DNA of 26,297 nucleotides from Clostridium sp. 27_14 (GTDB lineage: Bacteria > Bacillota > Clostridia > TANB77 > CAG-508): positions 24,180 through 50,476 of the forward strand of contig MNRQ01000011.1 of assembly GCA_001916035.1 (NCBI GenBank). Direction: 5' to 3'. Made by a program: the position numbers and the translations under genes. This document shows, piece after piece, positions 14,590-22,359 of this stretch. Position 1 is the first letter of the stretch, and each line of letters starts with the position of its first letter. A model generated the notes under the pieces. That model was not told the DNA's origin. It worked only from the letters and a program-made list of their open reading frames with translations, and made no database searches.

Positions 14590-15972
14590 TCAAATCTCTA
14601 AAAGCATAGGACCAATCTCTGTAACAGTGCCAGCACCTAAAGTCAATATAATATCATTTTCTTTTACATTTTCTTTTACATAAGAAACACAGTTTTCAAA
14701 ATCAGAAATATACAAAGCATGTTTACCCAAAAGATTAATTTTATCAACTAAATCTTGAGAACTAATATTAAAAACATTTGACTCCCTTGCAGCATATATA
14801 TCCAAAACAATAACATGGTCAAAATTAGTAAGAGCATTTGCAAAATCATCTAACAAATTTTTTGTTCTACTATAAGTGTGAGGTTGAAAAACAACCCAAG
14901 ACTCATTATATTTCTTATTTTTTAAAGAATTTGCCGTAGCAACAATTTCTGTTGGATGATGACCATAATCATCAAAAACACGAGCACCATTTACAATACC
15001 CTTAAACTCAAATCTTCTATGAGCACCTGTAAATTTAGAAAGTGCAGACTTAATAGAATCTTTACCAATACCATAAAAATCACATAAAGCAATACAAGCC
15101 AAAGCATTTAAAACATTATGCCTACCAGGAACACTTAAAGAAATATTTTCAAAAAAATCACCTAATTTATAAACATCAAAAGTAGGGAAGCCATCATCAT
15201 TAAAACTAATATTATCAGCATAAAAATCAGCTTCTTTATTTAAAATGCTATAAGATATTTTTTTAGCATCAGTATATTTATATAAATCTAAACAATTCTT
15301 ATCATCACCATTAACAACCAAAAGACCATCACTAGGAAGCAATTTAGTATACTTAATAAAAGCATTTTTAATATTTTCAAAAGTTTTAAAATAATCTAAA
15401 TGATCATTATCAATATTTAAAATAACTTCTGCTTTAGGACTAAATTTTAAAAAGCTTTCTACATATTCACAAGCTTCAATTATAAAATGTTCACTATTAC
15501 CAATTCTATAATTACCATCTAATTGTTTTAAATAAGCCCCAACTTGAATACTAGGATCTTTAACAGCTTCCATAAAACATAAAGAAATCATAGAAGTAGT
15601 AGTAGTCTTTCCGTGAGTACCAGATATACAAATTGTATCTGTAAAACAACGGGTAATTTCACCTAAAAAGTCAGCCCTTTCCATTGTAGGAATACCACTA
15701 AGATGAGCAGCTTGCATTTCAGGATCTTCATCTTTAATAGCAGCAGAATAAACAACAAGGTCAGAACTATTTACATCATCAATATTATGACCAATAGTTA
15801 CTTTAATACCTAATTCATTTAATTTATTGGTTGTTTCAGATTGACATCTATCAGAACCAGTAACATGAAATCCCCAATTTTTCAATATTGCAGCAATTCC
15901 ACTCATACTAACCCCACCAATACCTATCATGTGTATATTTTTATATTTTTTTAAATTATTAATTTCTGGCAT
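14590..15972 (-). CDS. murC: UDP-N-acetylmuramate--L-alanine ligase
   Basis: Cytoplasmic ATP-dependent ligase that adds L-alanine to UDP-MurNAc, the first step of the peptidoglycan stem peptide. The glycine-rich HMIGIGGVSMSGIAAIL near the N-terminus binds the UDP sugar; SGTHGKTTTTSMIS is the Mur-family P-loop; ACEYVESFL, NIDNDHLDYF and the late DDYGHHPTEI motif are MurC hallmarks. The frame is open to 16035, but the ATG at 15972 (MPEINNLKKYKNIHMIG) is preferred: AAAGGGGA precedes it and the Rossmann motif then lies at the usual distance from the start. 460 aa is the normal length. It is monocistronic on this strand, with its own terminator and a possible extended -10 promoter upstream. Confidence 0.95.
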   Translation of the reverse strand: MPEINNLKKYKNIHMIGIGGVSMSGIAAILKNWGFHVTGSDRCQSETTNKLNELGIKVTIGHNIDDVNSSDLVVYSAAIKDEDPEMQAAHLSGIPTMERADFLGEITRCFTDTICISGTHGKTTTTSMISLCFMEAVKDPSIQVGAYLKQLDGNYRIGNSEHFIIEACEYVESFLKFSPKAEVILNIDNDHLDYFKTFENIKNAFIKYTKLLPSDGLLVVNGDDKNCLDLYKYTDAKKISYSILNKEADFYADNISFNDDGFPTFDVYKLGDFFENISLSVPGRHNVLNALACIALCDFYGIGKDSIKSALSKFTGAHRRFEFKGIVNGARVFDDYGHHPTEIVATANSLKNKKYNESWVVFQPHTYSRTKNLLDDFANALTNFDHVIVLDIYAARESNVFNISSQDLVDKINLLGKHALYISDFENCVSYVKENVKENDIILTLGAGTVTEIGPMLLEI

Positions 15973-16045
15973 TTTAATTATATTCCCCTTTCTAAAAGCA
16001 TGAACTAAAGTTGAAAAAACGTAAAATTTCAACAATATGCTATCT

Positions 16046-16054
16046 ATTATAACA
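16046..16054 (-). promoter_or_regulatory. Extended -10 promoter for murC (candidate)
   Basis: On the minus strand this reads TGTTATAAT, a perfect extended -10. No good -35 at 17 bp was found; a TTGACA (16096-16101, minus strand) lies too far away. It would give a leader of about 65 bases. Confidence 0.45.
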
Positions 16055-16243
16055 GATAAATTATATACTTTTATATGCTAAAATTCAAGCCATTTTGTCA
16101 ATTTTCTACAATAACTTGCAAGATAAGTAATAAAAATTAAAAGAAAATCATATTAAATTATATTAACTTTAATAGCAAATATTCCAAAAATAAGAAATTG
16201 AAAAAAATAAATTTAATAAAAAACAAAAAAATTGTAAAAAAAA

Positions 16244-16272
16244 GAAGGATTATTAAAATTTATATAGAATAT
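16244..16272 (+). promoter_or_regulatory. Sigma-H type promoter of spoVG
   Basis: GAAGGATTA (16244-16252) matches the -35 consensus RnAGGAWWW at every position, and ATAGAATAT (16264-16272) matches the -10 consensus RnnGAATWW, with an 11-bp spacer. spoVG is a classic sigma-H target in Bacillus. The predicted start site, near 16279, begins a short hairpin (TGTACAT 16279-16285 with ATGTACA 16298-16304). Confidence 0.75.
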
Positions 16273-16339
16273 TATAAATGTACATATGAATAAATGAATG
16301 TACAAAATTTATACTTTAGGAAAGGGCGGTGCACGCAAA

Positions 16340-16555
16340 ATGGAAATAACAGACGTACGTTTAAGAAAAGTAAATTCTGAAAACAGAATGAGAGCAGTTG
16401 CTTCTGTTACTTTTGATAACGAATTCGCAGTTCACGATATCAAAGTTATCGAAAGCCAAAATGGATTATTCATAGCTATGCCTAGCAGAAAAACTCCAAA
16501 CGGAGAATTCAAAAACAAGAGAGAAAATTCAAAAAGCAATCTTAGATGCTTATGA
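16340..16555 (+). CDS. spoVG: SpoVG, truncated by internal deletion and frameshift
   Basis: SpoVG is a small RNA/DNA-binding regulator of sporulation, septation and other stress outputs. The first 55 residues are normal: MEITDVRLRKVNSENRMRA, VHDIKVIESQNGLFIAMPSR, KTPNGEF. The start is ATG 16340, after AAAGGGCGGTG; an upstream ATG (16298) lies inside the leader. After GEFK the family has a conserved segment, D-I-x-H-P-I-N-S-x-T, and then R-x-K-I-Q. Here only 4 bases remain between the K and R codons where about 30 are expected, so some 26 bases are missing and the frame breaks, ending at 16555 after KNKRENSKSNLRCL. The normal C-terminus follows in another frame (16518-16598). The promoter, ribosome site and terminator are intact, so the lesion is recent or an assembly error. 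Confidence 0.85.
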   Translation: MEITDVRLRKVNSENRMRAVASVTFDNEFAVHDIKVIESQNGLFIAMPSRKTPNGEFKNKRENSKSNLRCL

Positions 16556-16598
16556 AAACTCTGATGACGCTACAACAACAGAAGGTTCAGCTGAATAA
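16518..16598 (+). pseudogene. spoVG: Out-of-frame C-terminal remainder of SpoVG
   Basis: Reads REKIQKAILDAYENSDDATT and then TEGSAE before TAA, which is the expected end of SpoVG (R-x-K-I-Q followed by an acidic tail). It has no start of its own and is readable only if the deletion near 16511-16520 is repaired. Confidence 0.75.
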
Positions 16599-16615
16599 TA
16601 AAAAAATAGAACCAA

Positions 16616-16650
16616 GAAAAAATCCGTATCTTAAAGAAGCGGATTTTTTC
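16616..16650 (+). terminator. Intrinsic terminator of spoVG
   Basis: GAAAAAATCCG (16616-16626) pairs perfectly with CGGATTTTTTC (16640-16650), an 11-bp stem with a 13-nt loop, followed directly by TTTTT. It lies 18 bases after the original spoVG stop. Confidence 0.9.
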
Positions 16651-16677
16651 TTTTTATAATAAGATAAAATAAAAGCA

Positions 16678-16711
16678 GATTTATAAATATTAAACAAATT
16701 ATTTATAAATC
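16678..16711 (-). terminator. Probable terminator of the MgtA-like gene
   Basis: GATTTATAAATA (16678-16689) and TATTTATAAATC (16700-16711) form a perfect 12-bp stem with a 10-nt loop, 42 bases downstream of the minus-strand gene. On that strand it runs into TGCTTTTATTTTATC, a T-rich tract. The stem is AT-only, so strength is uncertain. Confidence 0.5.
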
Positions 16712-16752
16712 CACAATATATCAATTATATTATATATTTAACATAAAAAATA

Positions 16753-19368
16753 TTAAATCCACTCCTTATATTTTTTAATATAAATTCTTTTAGCAAATAA
16801 AGCAACAATACAATAAAGAATAGGAACAACAATAATAATACTCAAAAATTTAAAAGGAATAGCAACTAGTCCAATCATATTTCCCAAAAAAGTATAAGGA
16901 ATAACAATAGCAATAATACTCAACAAAATTGAAGAAAAATAAACAACTTTATTAGCATTACTCTGTACAAAAGGAACCTTAGCAGTTCTAATAACATGCA
17001 TACCAATCAAATTAGAAACTATACCATAAGAAAACCAAACAGTTTGAAAAGTAGCCGCATCTCTAATACCAAAAATAAACCACATAGAAGCAAAAACAAT
17101 CATATCAAAACAAGAGCTAAGAGGACCCATAAAAAGCATAAAATGTTTCAAACTATTAATATCCCATTTTCTAGGCTTTTTCAAATATTCCTCATCAACA
17201 TTATCAAAAGGCAAAGTCAATTGACCAAAATCATATAAAAGACTCTGGAATAACAATTGAATAGGTGTTATAGGCAAAAAAGGAAACAAAATACTAGCAA
17301 TAATAACTGAAGAAACTTCACCAAAATTAAAGCTAACAGCCATTTTAATGTACTTCAATAGATTTGCAAAAGTACGTCTACCTTCACGAACACCATCTAG
17401 TAAAACATGCAAATCCTTTTCCAATAAAATAATATCAGCAGATTCCTTAGCAACATCAACAGCAGTATCAACAGAAATACCAACATCAGAATTACTTAAA
17501 GAAGGACTATCATTAATACCATCACCCATATAACCTACAACATTTCCATTTTCCTTCAAAAGTCTAACAATTCTAGCCTTTTGAATAGGAGAAAGTTTAG
17601 CAAAAATACTTGTTCTTCTCAAAATTCTCAAAACAGCCATATCTGTCAATTTATCTAAATCACTACCTAAAACTATATTTTTAGACTTTATACCAACTTT
17701 ACTACAAATACACTTAGTAACTTCTGCATTATCACCAGTCAAAACAATAACACGAATACCAGCCTTATTCAACTTTTCAATAGAAGATTTTGCACTTTCT
17801 TTAGGAGGATCCAAAAATCCTATAAATCCAATTAAAACCATATTTTTTTCAAGACTAACATCAAAATTCTCAACATTATCAATATCATTTTTTTGGCAAA
17901 CAGCAATAACACGCAAGCCATCTTCATTCATCTTTTTACTAATACGCTTTATATTATCTTTAATTTCTTTTGTAATAGGATAAACCTGACCTTTATAATC
18001 AACAAGAGAACAAATATTTAAAATTTCTTCCACAGCCCCCTTGGTAATCATCTGTTTCTTTTCACCATTTTGCTCAGGATTAGAAACAATAACAGAAAGA
18101 CGTCTACGAGAAAAATCAAAAGGAATCTCATCAACCTTTTTATATCCACTAGTCACATTAGCCATATCATTTTCTAATCCACGCTTAACAACAGCCTCAT
18201 CAATATTACCTCTTAATCCAGTTTGAAAATATGAATTCAAAAAAGCATGTTTCAAAACACGTAAATCTTCATCACCTTTTACATCCAAATATTTTTCCAA
18301 AACAATTTTATCCTCTGTCAAAGTTCCAGTTTTATCAGTACACAAAATATTCATAGCACCAAAGCTCTGTATAGAATCCAAAGACTTTACAATAGTCTTT
18401 TTCTTAGACATTCTTACAGCACCTTTTGAAAGACTAGATGATAAAATAACAGGAAGAAGTAAAGGAGTAATACCTATAGCAATAGCAACAGCAAAAGTAA
18501 AAGCTTCAATCAAATCATGTTTCCAAAAATTCAATAAAAACACAATAGGAATTAAAACAATCATAAAACGAATCAACAATTTACTAATACTTTCAATTCC
18601 TTTTTGAAAAGAAGTTTTAGGTTTTGCACTAATATTACGAGCAATTTTAGAAAAGTATGTTGAATCAGCAGTTTTAATAACAACACCTTTAGCAACACCA
18701 CTTATAACACTTGTTCCCATAAAACAAATAGTATCTAAATCTGTAATACTTTCAATATCATCATAAGATATCTCAGAAATAATATTTTTCTTAACAGCAT
18801 CTGACTCACCTGTTAAAGAAGACTGACCAACATATAAATCCTTTCCTTCAATAATTCTTAAATCAGCAGGAATCATACTACCAGCAGAAAGAGAAACAAT
18901 ATCACCTAAAACAACTTGATTAATAGGAATTTGCAACTCTTTTCCATTTCTTATAACAGTAGTTGATGTAGCAACAAGCTCTTTTAATTTTTCAGCAGCC
19001 TTGTTAGAACGAAACTCCTCAATAAAATCTAATAAAGTACTCACTATAACAAGTACTAAAATCACAATAATGTTAGCATAGCTAGGAGTTTCAGGCAAAA
19101 TAATATCAGTATAAATTAAAACTAAGCTAATACCCATCAAAATACTATTAAAAGGACTAAAAAGACTACCAAAAAAGTAGTTATACCATTTTTTGGGTTT
19201 AGCCTGACTAACTTCATTAAGGCCATATTTTTCAAGAGAAGAAGCGGCTTGTTCTTCACTCAGTCCATTCTCACTAATGTGATATTCTTTAAAAAAATCC
19301 TCCTTTGATAATGTACATTCTTTTCCATAAAGTTTTTGAATATTCAAATCTTCTTTTGGTTGTGCCAA
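16753..19368 (-). CDS. mgtA: MgtA-like P-type ATPase (type IIIB, magnesium import)
   Basis: About 871 aa. Landmarks in order: N-terminal cytoplasmic part, TM1-2 (about residues 65-125), actuator domain with SLTGES, TM3-4, phosphorylation motif CTDKTGTLTED (catalytic Asp about residue 345), nucleotide-binding domain, the hinge GDGINDSPSLSNSDVGIS, and C-terminal TM helices with LTLPFDNVDEEYLKKPRKW, a signature of MgtA/MgtB. Type IIIB pumps bring Mg into the cell at low magnesium. The M4 motif, PEMLP in well-known MgtA proteins, is TPLLLPVI here, so an acidic residue of the helix is replaced by Leu. The first ATG (19377) touches its own GGAG site; TTG 19368, nine bases after it, is the better start. 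No M-box riboswitch is seen in the short leader. Flanked by its own promoter and terminator. Confidence 0.88.
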   Translation of the reverse strand: MAQPKEDLNIQKLYGKECTLSKEDFFKEYHISENGLSEEQAASSLEKYGLNEVSQAKPKKWYNYFFGSLFSPFNSILMGISLVLIYTDIILPETPSYANIIVILVLVIVSTLLDFIEEFRSNKAAEKLKELVATSTTVIRNGKELQIPINQVVLGDIVSLSAGSMIPADLRIIEGKDLYVGQSSLTGESDAVKKNIISEISYDDIESITDLDTICFMGTSVISGVAKGVVIKTADSTYFSKIARNISAKPKTSFQKGIESISKLLIRFMIVLIPIVFLLNFWKHDLIEAFTFAVAIAIGITPLLLPVILSSSLSKGAVRMSKKKTIVKSLDSIQSFGAMNILCTDKTGTLTEDKIVLEKYLDVKGDEDLRVLKHAFLNSYFQTGLRGNIDEAVVKRGLENDMANVTSGYKKVDEIPFDFSRRRLSVIVSNPEQNGEKKQMITKGAVEEILNICSLVDYKGQVYPITKEIKDNIKRISKKMNEDGLRVIAVCQKNDIDNVENFDVSLEKNMVLIGFIGFLDPPKESAKSSIEKLNKAGIRVIVLTGDNAEVTKCICSKVGIKSKNIVLGSDLDKLTDMAVLRILRRTSIFAKLSPIQKARIVRLLKENGNVVGYMGDGINDSPSLSNSDVGISVDTAVDVAKESADIILLEKDLHVLLDGVREGRRTFANLLKYIKMAVSFNFGEVSSVIIASILFPFLPITPIQLLFQSLLYDFGQLTLPFDNVDEEYLKKPRKWDINSLKHFMLFMGPLSSCFDMIVFASMWFIFGIRDAATFQTVWFSYGIVSNLIGMHVIRTAKVPFVQSNANKVVYFSSILLSIIAIVIPYTFLGNMIGLVAIPFKFLSIIIVVPILYCIVALFAKRIYIKKYKEWI

Positions 19369-19405
19369 AATAATCATCTCCGTTTCTTTTGTTTTTTCTT
19401 TATGT

Positions 19406-19414
19406 ATTATAGCA
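19406..19414 (-). promoter_or_regulatory. Extended -10 promoter for the MgtA-like gene
   Basis: Minus strand reads TGCTATAAT, a full extended -10; a TTGTAA (19431-19436) stands 19 bases upstream as a weak -35. The leader would be about 30 bases, too short for a magnesium riboswitch. Confidence 0.5.
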
Positions 19415-19472
19415 CAAATATTTATAAAAATTACAAAAACAATAAAAAATGTTAAATTTTTTATATATAACT

Positions 19473-19525
19473 AAAAAGCAACTATATAGATACAAGAAAA
19501 ACTTGAATTTATATAGTTGCTTTTT
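19473..19525 (-). terminator. Terminator of asd
   Basis: AAAAAGCAACTATATA (19473-19488) pairs with TATATAGTTGCTTTTT (19510-19525), a perfect 16-bp stem; the loop itself holds a small CAAG/CTTG stem. It lies 18 bases after the asd stop, and the minus-strand arm ends in TTTTT. It would also work on the plus strand. Confidence 0.85.
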
Positions 19526-19542
19526 GAAAATAATAAAAAACA

Positions 19543-20538
19543 CTAAGAAGAAATAAGATACTCCAAAATTTGCACAGCATTAGAAGCAGCACCCTTTCTA
19601 AGATTATCAGAAACAACCCAAAGATTAAGACCAAACCTAACGCTAAAATCACGACGAATCCTACCAACCAAAACATCATCAGTACCATCAGCCTTAGAAG
19701 CAATAGGATAATAATTTTTAGAAGGATCATCAATAACTAAAACACCAGGAGAATTTTGCAACAACTGTTTAACATCAAAAACATCAAAATCCCTTTCAAA
19801 TTCAACATTAATACACTCAGAATGGCAATTCTTAACAGGAACACGAACAGCAGTAGCAGTAACAGGAAGAAAAGGTTTATTCAAAATTTTTCTAGTCTCA
19901 TTAATCAACTTATACTCCTCCTTAGTATAGCCATCATCCAAAAAAGAATCAATATGAGGCAAACAATTATTAACAATAGGATAAGGAAATTTTTTAGTAG
20001 GCTCACCCTTCAAACCATTTTCCAAATCCAACACACCCTGTCTACCAGCACCAGAAACAGCCTGATATGTAGAATAAACAACACGCTTAATACCATATTT
20101 TAGATCAAGAGGCTTCAAAGCAACAACAGCCTGAATAGTAGAGCAATTAGGATTAGCAATAATACCAACATTTTCCCTAATTTTTTCAGGATTAACTTCA
20201 GGAACTACAAGAGGAACATCTTTATTCATACGAAAAACACTACTATTATCAATCACAACACAACCCTTAGAAACAGCAATAGGAGCAAACTTTTTAGAAA
20301 CATCACCACCAGCACAAAAAATAGCAAAATCAAAATGATAATCAAAAGAAGTTTCTGTCAACTCACAAATTATATAATTCTGACCTAAAAAAGAAAGTCT
20401 AGAACCAGCAGACTTACTAGAAGAAAACAAAGTATACTCACAATTACTAAAATTTTTTTCCTCCAAAACTTTTAAAACAGTTCTACCAACAATACCAGTA
20501 CTACCAACAACAGCAACTTTAAACTTATTATTAGACAT
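19543..20538 (-). CDS. asd: Aspartate-semialdehyde dehydrogenase
   Basis: Cytoplasmic NADPH enzyme that reduces aspartyl phosphate to aspartate semialdehyde, the branch point to lysine/diaminopimelate, threonine and methionine. The N-terminal Rossmann motif VAVVGSTGIVGRTVLKVLE is clear, NPNCSTIQ carries the catalytic cysteine, and VRVPVKNCHSECINVEFE includes the catalytic histidine region. DNLRKGAASNAVQILEYLI is the usual C-terminal end. 331 aa is normal. AAGGAAGG stands 9 bases before the ATG. A TATAAT (minus strand, 20556-20561) touches the Shine-Dalgarno site and would give an almost leaderless message, so I do not call it as a promoter. It supplies DAP precursor for the wall, but no dap genes are adjacent. 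Confidence 0.95.
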   Translation of the reverse strand: MSNNKFKVAVVGSTGIVGRTVLKVLEEKNFSNCEYTLFSSSKSAGSRLSFLGQNYIICELTETSFDYHFDFAIFCAGGDVSKKFAPIAVSKGCVVIDNSSVFRMNKDVPLVVPEVNPEKIRENVGIIANPNCSTIQAVVALKPLDLKYGIKRVVYSTYQAVSGAGRQGVLDLENGLKGEPTKKFPYPIVNNCLPHIDSFLDDGYTKEEYKLINETRKILNKPFLPVTATAVRVPVKNCHSECINVEFERDFDVFDVKQLLQNSPGVLVIDDPSKNYYPIASKADGTDDVLVGRIRRDFSVRFGLNLWVVSDNLRKGAASNAVQILEYLISS

Positions 20539-20868
20539 AAAACCAATCCTTCCTTATTATACTAAAAGACATATAGACTAAAAAATCTAAAACTTAAAAA
20601 GTAAAAAATATAAACAAAAAAATAAATATTTATAAATAATATTCGTAAAAAATAATAATGTTACAAAAAAAGTCATTCGAAAAATGTGCAAAATAACCAC
20701 AAAAGTCCTTTGAAAAATGTGAGGCTTCACACAAAACTCCTTTGACTTTTGTGCATAAATATATAATCACAAAAATAAAGATTTTATATATAGATACAAG
20801 TTAAATAATTTAAAACATAGAAAAAATATTAAGAAAAAGTTAAAATAAACAAAATTTCCATGAAATAG
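20539..20868. other. Gene-free divergent intergenic region
   Basis: 330 bases between divergent asd and the glycosyltransferase promoter. Apart from the three-unit repeat at 20662-20753 it is AT-rich sequence with no open frame of note and no recognisable riboswitch, including no lysine riboswitch in front of asd. Confidence 0.6.
20662..20753. repeat. Three degenerate tandem units with hairpin potential
   Basis: Units 20662-20688, 20698-20721 and 20730-20753 share the pattern CACAAAAGTCCTTTGA...TGTG, with a period of 32-33 bases. CACAAAAGTC of unit 2 (20698-20707) pairs perfectly with GACTTTTGTG of unit 3 (20744-20753), and TGTGA/TCACA (20718-20722 and 20727-20731) pair inside. This could be a structured RNA, a regulatory site or a small repeat element. 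There are too few units and too much variation for a CRISPR array. Confidence 0.5.
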
Positions 20869-20897
20869 TTGCATAAATTTGACAAACATAGTATAAT
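20869..20897 (+). promoter_or_regulatory. Promoter of the glycosyltransferase gene
   Basis: TTGCAT (20869-20874), a 17-bp spacer and TATAAT (20892-20897). The leader is about 80 bases and contains a small AAGGC/GCCTT stem (about 20936-20965) just before the ribosome site. Confidence 0.7.
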
Positions 20898-20985
20898 AAA
20901 AAAAGAGTAAAATAAGATATAAATAAGAGAAAAAAAGGCAAACAAGTAAAAATTGTAAAGCCTTAAGAAAGGAATGTGAAAAAAG

Positions 20986-22251
20986 ATGGAGTATCTATAT
21001 ATACTTAGAGAAGCATTAGTTTGGATAGTAACTATATTTTGGTTATATCAATTATTAATCAGTTTATGTTCTCTTATAAAAATAAAAGATAAACCACTAA
21101 AAGTAAAAAAAGACCACAAATTTATGGCAATAATACCAGCACACAACGAAGAAGCGGTAGTAGGAAATTTAATAGAAAGTCTAAAAAATCAAAATTACAA
21201 TAAAGACTTATATGATATATATGTAATAGCAGACAACTGCACAGACAACACAGCAAGAGTAGCAAAAAAAGCAGGAGCAATAGTATATGAAAGATTTGAC
21301 AACACCAAAAAAACAAAAGGATATGCATTAGACTGGTTTTTACAACAAAAAATCCAAGAAAATGCAGACTATGACGCAGTATGTATATTTGACGCAGACA
21401 ATATAGTAGACAAAAACTTCATAAAAAATATGAATAAAAAACTATGCCAAGGAGAAGATGTAGTACAAGGATACAGAGATATAAAAAATCCAACAGACAG
21501 CTGGGTAACAGCAGGATACGCAATATTCTATTGGACAATGCACAGATTTTATCATTTAGCAAGATATAATATAGGTTTATCACCACTACTAAACGGAACA
21601 GGATTCATGGTAAGATTTGATATATTAAAACCAAATGGATGGAAAACAGTAACACTAACAGAAGATATAGAATTTTCTTTACAAAGAATAATAAAAGGAA
21701 AAAGACTAGGATGGGCAACAGATGCAATAGTATATGACGAACAACCAGTAGGATTCAAACAAAGCTGGTCACAAAGAAGCAGATGGACAGTAGGACACAT
21801 GCAATGTATACAAGAATATACAAAAAAATTAGCAGTAGCAGTAAAAGAAAACAAATCATTAGTAAATATAGACGGATTCTTATATATAATAGGAAGCATA
21901 CCAGTATTTATCATAACACTAATATTATTAGCAACAAATTTTATAATGTATGCAGCAAACGGAGTAACACAAACAGAACTAATATTTAATATATTAAGAT
22001 ATATAGTACCAACATTCATATTACCAATATTTACAGGAATGTTTGTAATGTGGTTAGACAAAAGACCAATAAAACCAATGCTAAAAGGACTATTATGTTA
22101 TCCGCTATTTATGGGATCATGGTTATTAATAAACTTCAAATGCTTATTCAAAAGAGATCTAACATGGGAAAAAATAAACCATGTACGCAATATAAAAATA
22201 GGAGAAGTATCTCAAACAGAACAAGTAGAAACAGAAAAAGAATTGATATAA
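20986..22251 (+). CDS. Processive family 2 glycosyltransferase (BcsA/PgaC-like)
   Basis: 421 aa membrane enzyme. One or two TM helices (about residues 8-30) precede a GT-A domain with AIIPAHNEE (start of the fold), ADNCTDNT, the FDADN motif (metal and sugar-nucleotide aspartates), LTEDIEF (catalytic-base region) and QRSRW, the Q..RW motif of processive enzymes such as cellulose, hyaluronan and poly-GlcNAc synthases. Three or so C-terminal TM helices follow (about 295-390). It would use a UDP-sugar to build or transfer to an envelope glycan; the product cannot be told. The next genes (a GT-C transferase and an esterase-like hydrolase) fit an envelope role. AAAGGAATGTG precedes the ATG. A terminator-like hairpin overlaps its 3' end. 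Confidence 0.85.
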   Translation: MEYLYILREALVWIVTIFWLYQLLISLCSLIKIKDKPLKVKKDHKFMAIIPAHNEEAVVGNLIESLKNQNYNKDLYDIYVIADNCTDNTARVAKKAGAIVYERFDNTKKTKGYALDWFLQQKIQENADYDAVCIFDADNIVDKNFIKNMNKKLCQGEDVVQGYRDIKNPTDSWVTAGYAIFYWTMHRFYHLARYNIGLSPLLNGTGFMVRFDILKPNGWKTVTLTEDIEFSLQRIIKGKRLGWATDAIVYDEQPVGFKQSWSQRSRWTVGHMQCIQEYTKKLAVAVKENKSLVNIDGFLYIIGSIPVFIITLILLATNFIMYAANGVTQTELIFNILRYIVPTFILPIFTGMFVMWLDKRPIKPMLKGLLCYPLFMGSWLLINFKCLFKRDLTWEKINHVRNIKIGEVSQTEQVETEKELI

Positions 22252-22265
22252 CTATCAATTCTTTT
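22236..22265 (+). terminator. Hairpin overlapping the end of the glycosyltransferase gene
   Basis: AAAAGAATTGATA (22236-22248) pairs perfectly with TATCAATTCTTTT (22253-22265), a 13-bp stem with a 4-base loop; part of the stop codon is in the loop. The right arm ends in CTTTT. It may act as a terminator or as an attenuator before the next gene, for which I see no clear promoter. Confidence 0.65.
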
Positions 22266-22359
22266 ATAAAATAGAAAACAAAATATAATTTTTATAAAAC
22301 ATAAAATAAATGTATAAAATTAATATTCAATATATAAAGAAAAAAGGAATGTGAAAAAA

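Noticed and set aside
16069..16101. TTGACA on the minus strand as the -35 of murC
   Set aside because: It is about 40 bases from the good TATAAT, and no proper -10 lies 16-18 bases from it.
16298..16339. Upstream ATG extension of spoVG
   Set aside because: The extra 14 residues lie in the leader, overlap the 5' hairpin and have no ribosome site; family members start at MEITDVRL.
20556..20561. TATAAT on the minus strand in front of asd
   Set aside because: It directly touches the Shine-Dalgarno site, so transcription would start inside it, and no -35 is present at 17 bp.
20662..20753. CRISPR array
   Set aside because: Only three variable units with 8-9 base gaps; there are no spacers of the normal size and no cas genes.
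20879..20897. TTGACA (20879-20884) with TATAAT (20892-20897) as one promoter
   Set aside because: The spacer is only 7 bases; TTGCAT at 20869 with a 17-base spacer is the sensible partner.
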